From Rhodocyclaceae bacterium (GTDB taxonomy: Bacteria > Pseudomonadota > Gammaproteobacteria > Burkholderiales > Rhodocyclaceae), in the NCBI GenBank assembly GCA_018261935.1, contig JAGTRP010000007.1:62001-126000 (forward strand): a DNA stretch of 64,000 bases, read 5' to 3'. The first letter of the stretch is position 1; every line of letters starts with the position of its first letter. The position numbers and the translations under genes are program-made. Positions 1-8,165 of this stretch are shown one piece after another. A model generated the notes under the pieces. It searched no databases. It saw nothing but the letters and a program-made list of their open reading frames with translations, and had not been told where the DNA came from.

Positions 1-35
1 ACCAATAGCCCGGCGATATGCACTTCCGGCTCCAT
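1..35 (-). CDS. 5' end of a gene cut by the window edge; possible NapD chaperone
   Basis: A textbook Shine-Dalgarno (AAAGGAGG, reading leftward) sits a few bases before an ATG at 35-33. The visible peptide is MEPEVHIAGLLV, after which the gene leaves the window. The EVHIA-x-L-hydrophobic start resembles the first beta strand of NapD, the cytoplasmic chaperone that binds the Tat signal of periplasmic nitrate reductase NapA. Twelve residues cannot prove this. The gene would be followed outside the window by the rest of a nap cluster if the guess is right. That an open gene starts here is fairly secure; its identity is tentative. Confidence 0.35.
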   Translation of the reverse strand, partial: MEPEVHIAGLL

Positions 36-196
36 GGGACCTCCTTTCGAGTCAGCCGGACAGGCCCGGCAGGACAGCGGAAACTGCACCTTACGACTCG
101 GTAGGGTCAACTTGGTTCCCAGCCCTGTCATGACCCCAGAGCCGACCGGGGCCCGGCGGCGGCCGGAAAAGTCGCTTCCTGACAGGGGCATGCCGA

Positions 197-1045
197 TCAG
201 GCGCGGCGTCGGTCGCCCTTCCGGCGGTCCGGACCGCTCCAGGCGACCTCGTGCTTGTACCGGGCGGGGGGCTCGATGGCGGGACGCTCGCCGTTGGCGA
301 CGATGGCCATCACCGGCAGGTGGTCGGAGGCCGCGGCGGCCATGGCCGAGCGATGGGTGCCGAAGGCCAGCAGGGTCTCCCGGGGCCGTACCCAGACCCG
401 GTCGAGGGCGAACATCGGGAAGCGGGCCGGGAAGGAGCGCTCGGCCGGGGCGTAGCCCAGCATGCCATGGAGCCAGCGCAGGGGCCGTCCCATGGGCAGC
501 CATTCGTTGATATCCCCCAGCACCACCACCGGCTCGTCCTCGGGAAACCGCTGCAGAAGGACCAACATTTTCTGGACCTGGTAGCGCCGCTCGGCGGGCT
601 TCAGGCCGAGATGGGTGACGAAGACCCGCACCCGGCGCCCGGCCACGTCCAGATCCACCTGCAGGGCCCCCCGGGGCTCCCGCCGCCCGAAGGAAAGCTC
701 GTGCAGGCGCACATCCAGGATGGGCCGCCGGGTGAGCAGGGCGTTGCCGTAAAGCCCCTCGTGACGGACGATGGTATGGCCGGCGACGGCGCTCATGCCG
801 GTGGTGTCGGCCAGGAAGTCGAGCTGCATGGAGTCGTGGCCGGGACCGGGCTGGTTGTCCACTTCCTGGAGGCCGACGGTATCGCAGCCGATCTCCTCGA
901 TCACCCTGGCGACCCGGGCTGCGCTGCTGCGGCCGTCGGTACCGACGCAGCGGTGGATGTTGTAGGACGCGATGCGCAGGCAGTCGGCCCCCAGGGTGTG
1001 GATGAGGTTGCCCCATTCAGCGAGGGTGGTGGCTTGGCTGCCCAT
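197..1045 (-). CDS. Endonuclease/exonuclease/phosphatase (EEP) family protein, YbhP-like
   Basis: This 282-residue protein has the EEP (DNase I/inositol phosphatase fold) signature: N29 in SYNIHR, E61 in LQEVD, T-H-L-G at 144-147, G-D-I-N at 177-180, and S-D-H at 240-242. These residues bind the divalent metal and the scissile phosphate in the family. No signal peptide is evident, so it is probably cytoplasmic. It starts inside the end of the upstream phospholipase D gene (29 bp overlap), so the two are probably translationally coupled. In E. coli the EEP protein YbhP is encoded beside cardiolipin synthase ClsB, so a role in phospholipid-related phosphodiester chemistry is plausible but inferred. 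Substrate is unknown. Confidence 0.85.
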   Translation of the reverse strand: MGSQATTLAEWGNLIHTLGADCLRIASYNIHRCVGTDGRSSAARVARVIEEIGCDTVGLQEVDNQPGPGHDSMQLDFLADTTGMSAVAGHTIVRHEGLYGNALLTRRPILDVRLHELSFGRREPRGALQVDLDVAGRRVRVFVTHLGLKPAERRYQVQKMLVLLQRFPEDEPVVVLGDINEWLPMGRPLRWLHGMLGYAPAERSFPARFPMFALDRVWVRPRETLLAFGTHRSAMAAAASDHLPVMAIVANGERPAIEPPARYKHEVAWSGPDRRKGDRRRA

Positions 1046-3200
1046 GGCTGCCCCCGTGGGAAAGGTGATGGCGGCTCTGTTCCTTCAGCCAGCGGCCCAT
1101 GGTCAGGGCCAGGAGGGCCATGACCCCGAGGGCGACGGCGATGAGGCCGTAGCTGATCTGGGACGGGTCCCGCAGGGCGACTTCGATCTGCCCGCCGAAG
1201 ATGATGGCGGTGACGGTTCCCGGCACCATGCCGAGGAGGGTCCCGAGCATGAAGTGCCAGAGCCTGATGTGGATGGCCCCGGCCACCAGGCCCACCGCCG
1301 CGAAGGGCATGACCGGCACCAGGCGCACCGCCGTCATGGCCATGAGGCCCCGGCGGCGCAGGGTGTCGGTGACGCTGTTGAGCTTGTCCCCGGCCAGGCT
1401 GCGGACCGTGCCCCGGGGCAGGCGCCGTCCCGCCAGATAGCTGAAGAAGGCGGCCAGCAGCCCCCCCGCCAGGGCGTAGGCGATGCCCGGGAAGGGGCCG
1501 AAGGCGACGATGGCGGCGAGGGTAATGAGGGGGCGCGGAAACATGACCACGGAGGCCGGCGTGTAGGCCACCAGGATGACCAGGGGCGCCCAGGGGTGGT
1601 GCGCGAAGGCGTGGGCCCAGCCGACGATGCGCTCCGGGGAAACCAGGCCGGCCAGGGGGGTGTAGCGCCAGAGGGCGGTGAGGGCGGCGAGGAGCAGGGC
1701 CACCATGGCCAGCCGGGCCCAGTGGATGCCCTGCTCCGGCGAGGCGGGATCGGCCGCCCGGTATTCGGCCACCACTTCCTCCAGGGAAACCGGGCGCTCG
1801 GGATCGGCGACCCGGGCCAGTTCCACCACCGTTTCGGACCATTCCGGCACCTTGTCCAGGGGCCGCAGGCTGCGGCCCGGACCCCGCAGCACCTCGATGG
1901 CCCGGTAGAGGCTGCCGCGGCTGGCCACTTCCCTGCCCACCCGGGCCGGCGGCAGGCCCAGATGCTCCCCCAGGAGGCGGTCGCGGAACTCCTGGATGAC
2001 CGCGGCGAGGCGGGGGTTTCCCCTGGCCTCGATGGCGACGTCGCATTCGCTGTCCATGCCCATGGAACGGTTGCAGAGATTGGCCGAACCGATGCGCAGG
2101 ATCTCGTCGTCCACGATCATGAGCTTGGAATGGACGTCGATGCAGGTGCCGTCCCTGAGGCCGTCGATGTGGGGGTAATAGACGTGGAAGCGCCGGCCGC
2201 GGTCGGCCGCCTCCAGCTCCCAGAGGAGGCGGGTGCGCAGCACGTGCATGGTGTGCTCCTCCAGCCAGCCGTGGCTCAGCAGCCGGGTGACGAGGATGAT
2301 CTCCGGCCCCTCCGGCTCGGTCAGCCGGGCCGCCAGGGCCTCGCCGATGCGATGGGCGGTGAAGTACTGGTTCTCGATGTAGATGGTGTGGCGGGCTGCG
2401 GCGATCATGTCCAGGTAGAGCTGCTCCACTTCCCGCACCCCGGGGCGCTCCGGGGTGGGGGGAAGGGTGCGGACGATGGCCAGGTCCACGTCGGTCACAT
2501 CCACCGGCAAGCCCGCCGGCCAGGGGTCGCCGTTCCCCGCCGCCGGCGTCATCACCTGCTGGGTGGCGGCCTCCCAGCGTTCCCGGGCGATGCCGGCCAG
2601 GACCCGGGCGGCATCGCCATCCACCGCCACCATGAGGTCGTGGAAGGGGGGGTAGGCCACCTGGCCGTGGACCCGCCGGGCCTCGTCGGCGCAATGGTCG
2701 GGGGTATCCCAGCGCCGGGCGGTGAGATCGAGGCCGCCGACAAAGGCCAGGGTACCGTCGATGACGACAATTTTCTGGTGATGGGAACCGGCCACCGGGT
2801 GGGTGTCGTCGTAACGGACATGGACCCGGCGATGGGGCGTCCAGCCGAGGCCATAGAGAGGCGGGAATTCCCGGTCGGTGCCGAAGACCATGGGGTAATC
2901 CCAGTCGAGGACGAAAATCTGCAGCCCGCGCCGGCGCCGGGCCAGCCAGTTGAGGAAATCCCCCACCCGGGCCGGCGCCCCCGCCGCCCTTTCCTCCCGG
3001 TCGAAGCGCAGGCAGGCGCTGCTGTTGAAATCCCAGGCGACGATCATGATGGAGTGCCTGGCCCGCTCCGCCGCCTGGGCGAAGGCCCGGAAATAGGCCT
3101 CCCCATCCACCAGGAAGGCCACCCGGTCGGCGTGGGCGACGGCGTAGCAGTTGCGTCCGGGGGCGAACAGGCCGGCGGGACGCGGGAGGGCAGGTTCCAT
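1017..3200 (-). CDS. Phospholipase D / cardiolipin synthase-like protein fused to a C-terminal VTT (DedA-like) membrane domain
   Basis: The protein is about 727 residues from the chosen ATG at 3200. The N-terminal two thirds carry two intact HKD motifs (HHQKIVVID and VHSKLMIVD), the catalytic pair of phospholipase D enzymes that transfer phosphatidyl groups through a phosphohistidine. The last 230 residues contain several hydrophobic segments and the VTT/SNARE-associated pattern (FPRPLITLAA, then VRLVPVMPF), a membrane domain of the DedA/TVP38 family. The fusion puts a cardiolipin-synthase-like head on a putative lipid-handling membrane module. An upstream in-frame codon at 3275 would add 25 basic, low-complexity residues and run into the divergent nhaP leader, so I prefer 3200, although no strong ribosome site is visible. 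It overlaps the downstream EEP gene. Confidence 0.85.
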   Translation of the reverse strand: MEPALPRPAGLFAPGRNCYAVAHADRVAFLVDGEAYFRAFAQAAERARHSIMIVAWDFNSSACLRFDREERAAGAPARVGDFLNWLARRRRGLQIFVLDWDYPMVFGTDREFPPLYGLGWTPHRRVHVRYDDTHPVAGSHHQKIVVIDGTLAFVGGLDLTARRWDTPDHCADEARRVHGQVAYPPFHDLMVAVDGDAARVLAGIARERWEAATQQVMTPAAGNGDPWPAGLPVDVTDVDLAIVRTLPPTPERPGVREVEQLYLDMIAAARHTIYIENQYFTAHRIGEALAARLTEPEGPEIILVTRLLSHGWLEEHTMHVLRTRLLWELEAADRGRRFHVYYPHIDGLRDGTCIDVHSKLMIVDDEILRIGSANLCNRSMGMDSECDVAIEARGNPRLAAVIQEFRDRLLGEHLGLPPARVGREVASRGSLYRAIEVLRGPGRSLRPLDKVPEWSETVVELARVADPERPVSLEEVVAEYRAADPASPEQGIHWARLAMVALLLAALTALWRYTPLAGLVSPERIVGWAHAFAHHPWAPLVILVAYTPASVVMFPRPLITLAAIVAFGPFPGIAYALAGGLLAAFFSYLAGRRLPRGTVRSLAGDKLNSVTDTLRRRGLMAMTAVRLVPVMPFAAVGLVAGAIHIRLWHFMLGTLLGMVPGTVTAIIFGGQIEVALRDPSQISYGLIAVALGVMALLALTMGRWLKEQSRHHLSHGGSHGQPSHHPR

Positions 3201-3240
3201 GATCGGCACGGGTAGGGCGAGGGAGCGAAGACGGCGTACT

Positions 3241-3334
3241 CCGCCTGCGCTCGTGCAGGCGGGTGCAATCCCCATACCGGTGGCCGACCTTGCGGCCTCG
3301 GGGGTATGCCCACCTTGGGCATGGGGGCTGGGAT
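3241..3334 (+). promoter_or_regulatory. Structured 5' leader candidate upstream of the cation/proton antiporter gene
   Basis: Between the divergent PLD-VTT and nhaP starts there is a run of nested pairings. CCGCCTGC (3241-3248) pairs perfectly with GCAGGCGG (3255-3262). CATACC (3273-3278) pairs with GGTATG (3303-3308) around an inner hairpin GGCCG/CGGCC (3282-3286/3293-3297). GCCC (3308-3311) pairs with GGGC (3317-3320). CCCCAT (3270-3275) can alternatively pair with ATGGGG (3321-3326), which would break the second stem, so two folds compete. It lies about 65 bases before the nhaP ribosome site. A cation-sensing riboswitch such as the nhaA-I/Li+ class is one hypothesis; I could not match the family consensus from memory. 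Confidence 0.4.
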
Positions 3335-3397
3335 GTAAGTTCTACCGATCGGGGGGCAATTGTGCACGGCCCGCCGCTTGCTGCGGAGGTCTCCCTT

Positions 3398-4699
3398 ATG
3401 AGTCAGCTCAGCAACTGGTTCCTCGTCATCGGCGCGGTGCTGGTATCCATGGCCCTGGTGGGTTCAGTGGTCAAGCGCCTGCCGTTTACGCCGGCCATCC
3501 TCTACCTCGCCTTCGGCTACGCCGTCGGGACCGGCGGCACCGGGGTGCATCCCATCCAGGACGCCGGGTTCATCCGTTCCCTGACCGAAGTCGGGATGGC
3601 CATCGCCCTCTTCGCCGTCGGGCTCAAGCTCCGTTCCCCTCTCAAGCTCCGTGCCTGGCGGGTGCCGCTGTGCCTGGGCCTGCCGGCCATGGTGGTCACC
3701 ATCGCCGTCTTTGCGGTCATCGCCAGGCTGATCTGCGGCTTTCCCTGGAGCATCGCCCTCATCCTGGCGGCCGTCCTGGCGCCCACCGATCCGGTGCTGG
3801 GGTCCGATGTCCAGGTGGAAAGGACGGGGGACGGCGACCACGTGCGTTTCGGGCTGACCGGCGAAGGCGGCCTCAACGACGGCCTGGCGGCACCGGTCGT
3901 GTGGCTCGGGCTGGGCATGGCGGGCCTGCACGGCCTCGGCCCCTGGGGCACCCGCTGGCTGCTGGTGGAGGGGATCTGGTTCATCGCCGCCGGGATGGCC
4001 ATCGGCGGCCTCGTCAGCCTCCTCACCGCCCGCCTGGTCCTTTACCTGCGCCGCAGCCATGCCATGGCCGTGGGCCTGGAGGAGTTCCTGGGCTTCGGGC
4101 TCATCGGCCTCAGCTTCGGCCTGGCGGGGCTCCTGCATGCTTCGGAATTCCTGGCGGTGTTCGCCGCCGGGGTAGCCTTTCGCCACGTGGAACGGCGCAC
4201 CTCCATGGCCGCCGGCGTCACTCCGGGAAAGATCCACGTGGCCATCGACGACGAGGAAACCGCCACCAGCCCGGAGCGGGCCGCATTCCATTTGACGGAA
4301 ACGGTGCTCGCCTTCAATGCCCAGGCCGAGCATATCGCCGAACTGGCCCTGGTAACGGTGCTGGGGGCGCTCCTGGCCAACGTCCGCCTGGAATGGCAGG
4401 CCATCCCCCTGGCGGCGGCCCTCTTCCTGGTAGCCCGGCCGGCGGCGGTGGCGGCTACCCTGGCCGGCGCCCGGACCACCGGGATGCAGACCTGGCTGAT
4501 CGCCTGGTTCGGCATCCGGGGCATCGGCTCCCTCTACTACCTGGCGGTGGTCCTCCAGGCCGGCGTCCCGGAGCCCTGGGCCAGCCGGCTGGCCTCCCTG
4601 GTGCTGACGGTGGTGGCGATTTCCATCGTGGTGCATGGGGTTTCGGCGACGCCGCTCATGCATGTGTATGGGAGGAAGGTGGGGAGGGGGAGGCGATAG
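3398..4699 (+). CDS. nhaP: Na+(K+)/H+ antiporter, CPA1/NhaP family
   Basis: This is a 433-residue, almost wholly hydrophobic protein with about 12 predicted membrane spans. It has the CPA1 exchanger layout, including the conserved APTDPVLGSDV segment (about residues 127-137), GEGGLNDG shortly after it, and a WFGIRGIGS segment near the C-terminus. It should exchange cytoplasmic Na+ or K+ for protons in pH and osmotic homeostasis. The start at 3398 is set by a ribosome site GCGGAGGT seven bases upstream; an earlier in-frame ATG would place the leader hairpins inside the protein. It is transcribed away from PLD-VTT and towards mscL. A 7-bp hairpin TTCAGGC/GCCTGAA (4707-4713/4726-4732) follows the stop. 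Confidence 0.88.
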   Translation: MSQLSNWFLVIGAVLVSMALVGSVVKRLPFTPAILYLAFGYAVGTGGTGVHPIQDAGFIRSLTEVGMAIALFAVGLKLRSPLKLRAWRVPLCLGLPAMVVTIAVFAVIARLICGFPWSIALILAAVLAPTDPVLGSDVQVERTGDGDHVRFGLTGEGGLNDGLAAPVVWLGLGMAGLHGLGPWGTRWLLVEGIWFIAAGMAIGGLVSLLTARLVLYLRRSHAMAVGLEEFLGFGLIGLSFGLAGLLHASEFLAVFAAGVAFRHVERRTSMAAGVTPGKIHVAIDDEETATSPERAAFHLTETVLAFNAQAEHIAELALVTVLGALLANVRLEWQAIPLAAALFLVARPAAVAATLAGARTTGMQTWLIAWFGIRGIGSLYYLAVVLQAGVPEPWASRLASLVLTVVAISIVVHGVSATPLMHVYGRKVGRGRR

Positions 4700-4760
4700 C
4701 GGGCCCTTCAGGCACAAGGTTCCGCGCCTGAAACGCGGCGTACTTTCTTGTGCTTCGGCA

Positions 4761-4793
4761 AAACAAAAAAAGTTACACGCCGGTCAACGGCGG
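4761..4793 (-). terminator. Probable rho-independent terminator of mscL
   Basis: Read leftward after the mscL stop, CGCCG and CGGCG form a stem (4788-4792/4778-4782) with a five-base loop. An almost uninterrupted T tract follows (the A-run at 4761-4772 on the plus strand). The stem is short, but stem plus T-run in the right order and place between two convergent genes supports termination. The adjoining ACTTTCTTGT / ACAAAAAAAGT half-sites (4742-4751/4763-4773) can also pair and may assist transcription arriving from nhaP. Confidence 0.55.
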
Positions 4794-4812
4794 AACCCGG
4801 CGGCGGAGGCCC

Positions 4813-5220
4813 CTACCGCTTCAACCCATCCCGAATCTCCCGCAGGAGAACGACCTCCTCCGAGGCAATCTTGGCTTCTTCCGGCGCCCTCTTCCGGAGC
4901 CGGTTCATCGCCCTGACCATCATGAAGATGATGAAGGCCAGGATGATGAAATTCAGGGCCACGCTGAGAAAGCTGCCGTAGGCCAGCACCGCGCCGGCTC
5001 TCCTGGCTTCGGCCAGGGTGGTGGCGGTCTGTCCGGAAAGGGGGATGAAGTAGTTGCTGAAGTCGAGGTTGCCGAAGATCCGGCCCACGACGGGCATGAT
5101 GATGTCGCCCACCAGGGAGTCGACGATCTTGCCGAAGGCGGCGCCGATGATGACCCCGACCGCCAAGTCCATGACATTGCCCTTGAGGGCGAATTCCCTG
5201 AACTCACCGAGCATGCTCAT
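4813..5220 (-). CDS. mscL: Large-conductance mechanosensitive channel MscL
   Basis: The 135-residue protein matches MscL in length and layout. An N-terminal amphipathic helix ([17 protein letters not shown]) leads into TM1 with the pore-lining [17 protein letters not shown] stretch. A periplasmic loop, TM2 (about residues 75-98) and a charged C-terminal helix follow. The homopentamer opens under membrane tension to release solutes during hypo-osmotic shock. GAAGGAG lies eight bases before the ATG. Its neighbour, the antiporter gene, acts on the opposite side of osmotic balance. Identification is secure. Confidence 0.97.
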   Translation of the reverse strand: MSMLGEFREFALKGNVMDLAVGVIIGAAFGKIVDSLVGDIIMPVVGRIFGNLDFSNYFIPLSGQTATTLAEARRAGAVLAYGSFLSVALNFIILAFIIFMMVRAMNRLRKRAPEEAKIASEEVVLLREIRDGLKR

Positions 5221-5353
5221 TGCTCACTCCTTCACGACAGATGACGGAGAAATCCTGAGATTGGAAGGCAGCTGATGAATCGGGAGGCTGCCAGCCATAA
5301 GACCGGTGAAAATCGGGAAGGTGCCTTCGCCCCCGGAAACGAGGGCTATCCCC

Positions 5354-6472
5354 TTACTGACGGCACAGCACCGCGGGCTGCTCCATCCCGGCCTCGGCCA
5401 TGCGCTCCAGGCAGCCGACCACGCTGACGCTGGCGTTCTCCATCGCCCCCACATGCCTGAGCATGGTATCGATGTCGCCCCGCAGCTTTGCCTCCAGGGC
5501 GGCGATCCCGCATTTATGCACATCGACGTGGGGCGCTTCCAGTTCCCGGTAGCCGGGCAGCTTGCTGAAGCAGTCGCGCCCCTCGCCCTCGTAGTACCAC
5601 TTGCCCAGCCGGCAGGCGGTGTGGGCGGCGACTTCTTCGGGGCGCAGCGGGTCCAGGCCGAAGAGGCCCATGTAGATGCGGAACTTGAAGACCAGATGGT
5701 CCACCTTCGCCACCTCGACAAAGCTCCTCAGGGCGCTGCTGGCGATGACGCCTTCCATGCGGCCCGACAGGCTGACGAGCTCGTCCATGCTTTCCGTCGC
5801 CTTGGTGCCGAGGTGGCTGAAATCGTCGGCCGAGGCGGACAGGGTGTCCATGGCATCCTTGGCGGTGCATGAATTCTCCCGGATGCTGGCCACCAGCGCC
5901 TCGATATCCTTGGTCGCCTTGGAAGTGCGCTCCGCGAGCTTTCTCACCTCGTCGGCGACGACGGCGAACCCCCGCCCGGACTCCCCGGCGCGGGCCGCCT
6001 CGATGGCCGCGTTCAAGGCCAGGAGATTGGTCTGGTCGGCGATTTCATGGATGAGCTGGACGATGGCACTGATCTGGTCGGCCTGCTTCGCCAGGGTCTC
6101 CACTTCCCGGGCGGTGGAAGAGGATTCTTCGGCGAGCCGGCCGAGGTTGGAGGCGATCTGGGTCGTGATCTGGCCGCTGGTGACGGAGACATCCGCCGCC
6201 TGGACGGCCTCGTTGCGCTCCTCCCGCAGCATCGTGGCCATCTGGCCCAGGCTCTGCTGGGAACCCGCCAGGGTTTCGCTGAACGCCCCCAGGTTGCGCA
6301 CGACCGATCTGAGGGTCTCGCATTCGTGCTCCTTCTCGCTCTGGGCCTGCGTCTTCGCCGCCAGCTCCGTCTGGAGCTGCCGATTCTCCTGGTTCACCGC
6401 CTCCAGTTGAGCCCGGAGCGTGGCCACTTCAGCCTGCGCCGCCGATAGCGCCTTATTGTTTCCCCAAAACAT
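5354..6472 (-). CDS. Soluble methyl-accepting chemotaxis protein with C-terminal CZB zinc-binding domain
   Basis: The protein is 372 residues with no membrane span. It has an N-terminal coiled coil (about 5-60), then an MCP signalling domain with the hairpin-tip signature ([21 protein letters not shown], cut here to its core) that contacts CheA and CheW. A CZB domain follows, with the ligand pattern H in VDHLVFK, C-R-L-G-K-W-Y, and H-x-D-x-H-K-C. CZB domains bind zinc and, in studied receptors, respond to hypochlorite or zinc. It is probably a cytoplasmic receptor. GGGGAGG is correctly spaced before the ATG. No other che gene is nearby. A second CZB receptor lies at 47130. Confidence 0.92.
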   Translation of the reverse strand: MFWGNNKALSAAQAEVATLRAQLEAVNQENRQLQTELAAKTQAQSEKEHECETLRSVVRNLGAFSETLAGSQQSLGQMATMLREERNEAVQAADVSVTSGQITTQIASNLGRLAEESSSTAREVETLAKQADQISAIVQLIHEIADQTNLLALNAAIEAARAGESGRGFAVVADEVRKLAERTSKATKDIEALVASIRENSCTAKDAMDTLSASADDFSHLGTKATESMDELVSLSGRMEGVIASSALRSFVEVAKVDHLVFKFRIYMGLFGLDPLRPEEVAAHTACRLGKWYYEGEGRDCFSKLPGYRELEAPHVDVHKCGIAALEAKLRGDIDTMLRHVGAMENASVSVVGCLERMAEAGMEQPAVLCRQ

Positions 6473-6518
6473 CTCGCCTCCCCGCTTGTTATGTTATTTG
6501 CAAGGGGGCGATTCTACA

Positions 6519-6544
6519 GTTACTACAGTGTTGACAGTAGTAAC
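6519..6544. promoter_or_regulatory. Perfect inverted repeat upstream of the CZB chemoreceptor gene
   Basis: GTTACTAC (6519-6526) and GTAGTAAC (6537-6544) are exact reverse complements separated by ten bases, about 50-70 bp before the leftward receptor start. On that strand a TAGAAT box (-10-like) lies just downstream of the repeat, so a dimeric regulator bound here would cover the -35 region. The local sequence is AT-richer than its surroundings. The regulator is unknown. Confidence 0.4.
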
Positions 6545-6641
6545 ACGGATTAAGGTTTTTCAATCCCATCAATGCCCGTGGCCGACGGCGAAGGCCTAGC
6601 CGGTGCAGGCGCCCAGGCGCTGTTCAGCCCTAGCCGTTGCC

Positions 6642-6818
6642 TTATCCGAAAATCGCCACGCCGAGGAGGACCCCGAAGACCAGGATGACGAGAAAGATCG
6701 CCAGGGCGATGAAAAAGAGGATTTTCGAAATCCTGCGGGCGCCGGAAGCGACGCCCGTAAAGCCGAAGTAGCCGGCGATGACCGAGATGATGAAGAAGAT
6801 GATGGCCAGTTTGAGCAC
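6642..6818 (-). CDS. DUF1328 small membrane protein (YtjA family)
   Basis: This 58-residue protein starts [20 protein letters not shown] and consists of two hydrophobic helices split by a short basic loop (GARRISK), the standard DUF1328 pattern. The start is a GTG at 6818, set by GGAGG nine bases upstream; the longer reading frame adds 33 unrelated residues. DUF1328 proteins sit in the inner membrane and often lie among osmotic or envelope stress genes; no biochemical function is known. A paralogue lies at 44412. Confidence 0.85.
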   Translation of the reverse strand: MLKLAIIFFIISVIAGYFGFTGVASGARRISKILFFIALAIFLVILVFGVLLGVAIFG

Positions 6819-7070
6819 GGTGCCGCCTCCGGCGTGGTTGAACGCAGGCCCGCGTGCAACCGGCGTTCCCCAGGGGGCGGCGCCGGCCCGGGGCGCGGGG
6901 CGCCTTCCCGGTTGCAACAGTTACAGGCGCTTGGAAATCTTGCCGGGGCCGCCGGCGGGTCGCCGCGCCACGGCGCCTCCAGCCGGGGGAACGGTGTTTG
7001 CTACGGCCTCTCTGCAAGCCCGCCACGATCAGGTTCGTGGCTTCGTCATTGACTTCGCAAGGAGGCAAAC

Positions 7071-8018
7071 ATGAAAGCTGAACTCAAGCGCACCCTGATC
7101 GCCACCCTGATCGTGCCCGCTCTCGGCTTGTCGGTCGCCGGCGTCTCCCTGGCCGCCAGCGACAAATCCGACACCAAGAGCCAGTCGGCCACCAGCATGC
7201 AGCGCCAGTCCGCCGCCCAGGACTACCGCGCCAGCAAGCTGATCGGGATGACGGTAAAGAATGCCCAAGGGGAGACCCTGGGCAAGATCGACGACCTGGT
7301 GGTGGATGTGAACAACGAGCGCATCTACTACGCCGTCCTCGCCTCCGGCGGGATCCTGGGCATGGGGGGCAAGCTCTTCGCGTACCCGGTGAGCCTGTTC
7401 CGGCCCGGTGCCGACAAGGACGAGCTGGCCCTCAACGTGGACAAGGAGCGGCTCAAGAAGGCGCCCGGCTTCGAGAGCAAGAACTGGCCGGATTGGGGCA
7501 ACACCCAGGACCGCTACCGCAGCGAGGTGGACCGCTATTTCGGCCCCACCGTCACCGCCAAGGCCATGCCCAACGAGCGGCTGGCGCGGGCCAGTACCCT
7601 CATCGGCAAGAACGTGGATGACCGCGACGGCAAGAAGGCCGGCGAGATCAAGGATCTCGCGGTCAACCTCGGCACCGGCCGAGTGCACTATGCCGTGCTG
7701 GACGTGGACACCTCGTGGATGAAGGCCGACAAGCTGGTGCCCATCTCCCTGCATGCCTTCGCCTATCCGGCACCCCAGGACAAGAGCAAGAACCTGACCA
7801 TCAACCTGGCCAAGAACCAGATCGACACTTCCCAGGGCATCGACAAGAAACGCTGGTCCGACATGGATATCAACGATCCCGGCTATCAGCGCAACGTGGA
7901 CAGCTACCTGAGCGCCATGTCGTCGACCATGGGCACCCGCGGCGCCGCCGGGCCCAGCGGCACCCGCGAACGGAACACGGGTGGCCGGTCGGACCCGTCC
8001 GACCGCAACCGGGAATAA
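7071..8018 (+). CDS. Exported protein with two PRC-barrel domains
   Basis: The protein is 315 residues with a signal peptide (K-rich start, hydrophobic core, cut near SLAAS at about 27-31). Two repeats of a PRC-barrel follow, each opening with S-x-LIG-x-x-V-x-x-x-x-G (about 53-70 and 177-195) and continuing with I-x-DL-V/A-V. The tail is low-complexity and polar. PRC-barrels are small adaptor domains; exported tandem forms are common in stress gene neighbourhoods and lack a defined activity. AAGGAGG precedes the ATG. A GGAAC-N16-TCTCT arrangement (6988-7013) resembles an ECF/sigma-E-type promoter but is only a single-site resemblance. Confidence 0.85.
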   Translation: MKAELKRTLIATLIVPALGLSVAGVSLAASDKSDTKSQSATSMQRQSAAQDYRASKLIGMTVKNAQGETLGKIDDLVVDVNNERIYYAVLASGGILGMGGKLFAYPVSLFRPGADKDELALNVDKERLKKAPGFESKNWPDWGNTQDRYRSEVDRYFGPTVTAKAMPNERLARASTLIGKNVDDRDGKKAGEIKDLAVNLGTGRVHYAVLDVDTSWMKADKLVPISLHAFAYPAPQDKSKNLTINLAKNQIDTSQGIDKKRWSDMDINDPGYQRNVDSYLSAMSSTMGTRGAAGPSGTRERNTGGRSDPSDRNRE

Positions 8019-8165
8019 CCCCGGGTTCTTCCTGACCCGCCGGGTGCCGCCGTTCCCGACGGCCCCGGCAAGCGCGGATGGGGGGCCCGTGCCAGGGGCC
8101 CGGACCCGTGTTGGGGCACCGGAATTGCTTCCGGTCCTGTCCTATGGAATCCAGGGGAAAAGAAA

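Noticed and set aside
972-3215. Long plus-strand open frame (747 codons) opposite the PLD-VTT gene
   Set aside because: Antisense shadow of a GC3-biased gene; Gly/His/Gln-rich, no domain, no ribosome site.
3201-3275. N-terminal extension of the PLD-VTT protein to 3275
   Set aside because: The extra residues are basic low-complexity and overlap the paired nhaP leader; the PLD domain fits a start at 3200.
4750-5244. Plus-strand frame over the nhaP-mscL junction
   Set aside because: It runs through the terminator hairpin and antisense to mscL, with no ribosome site.
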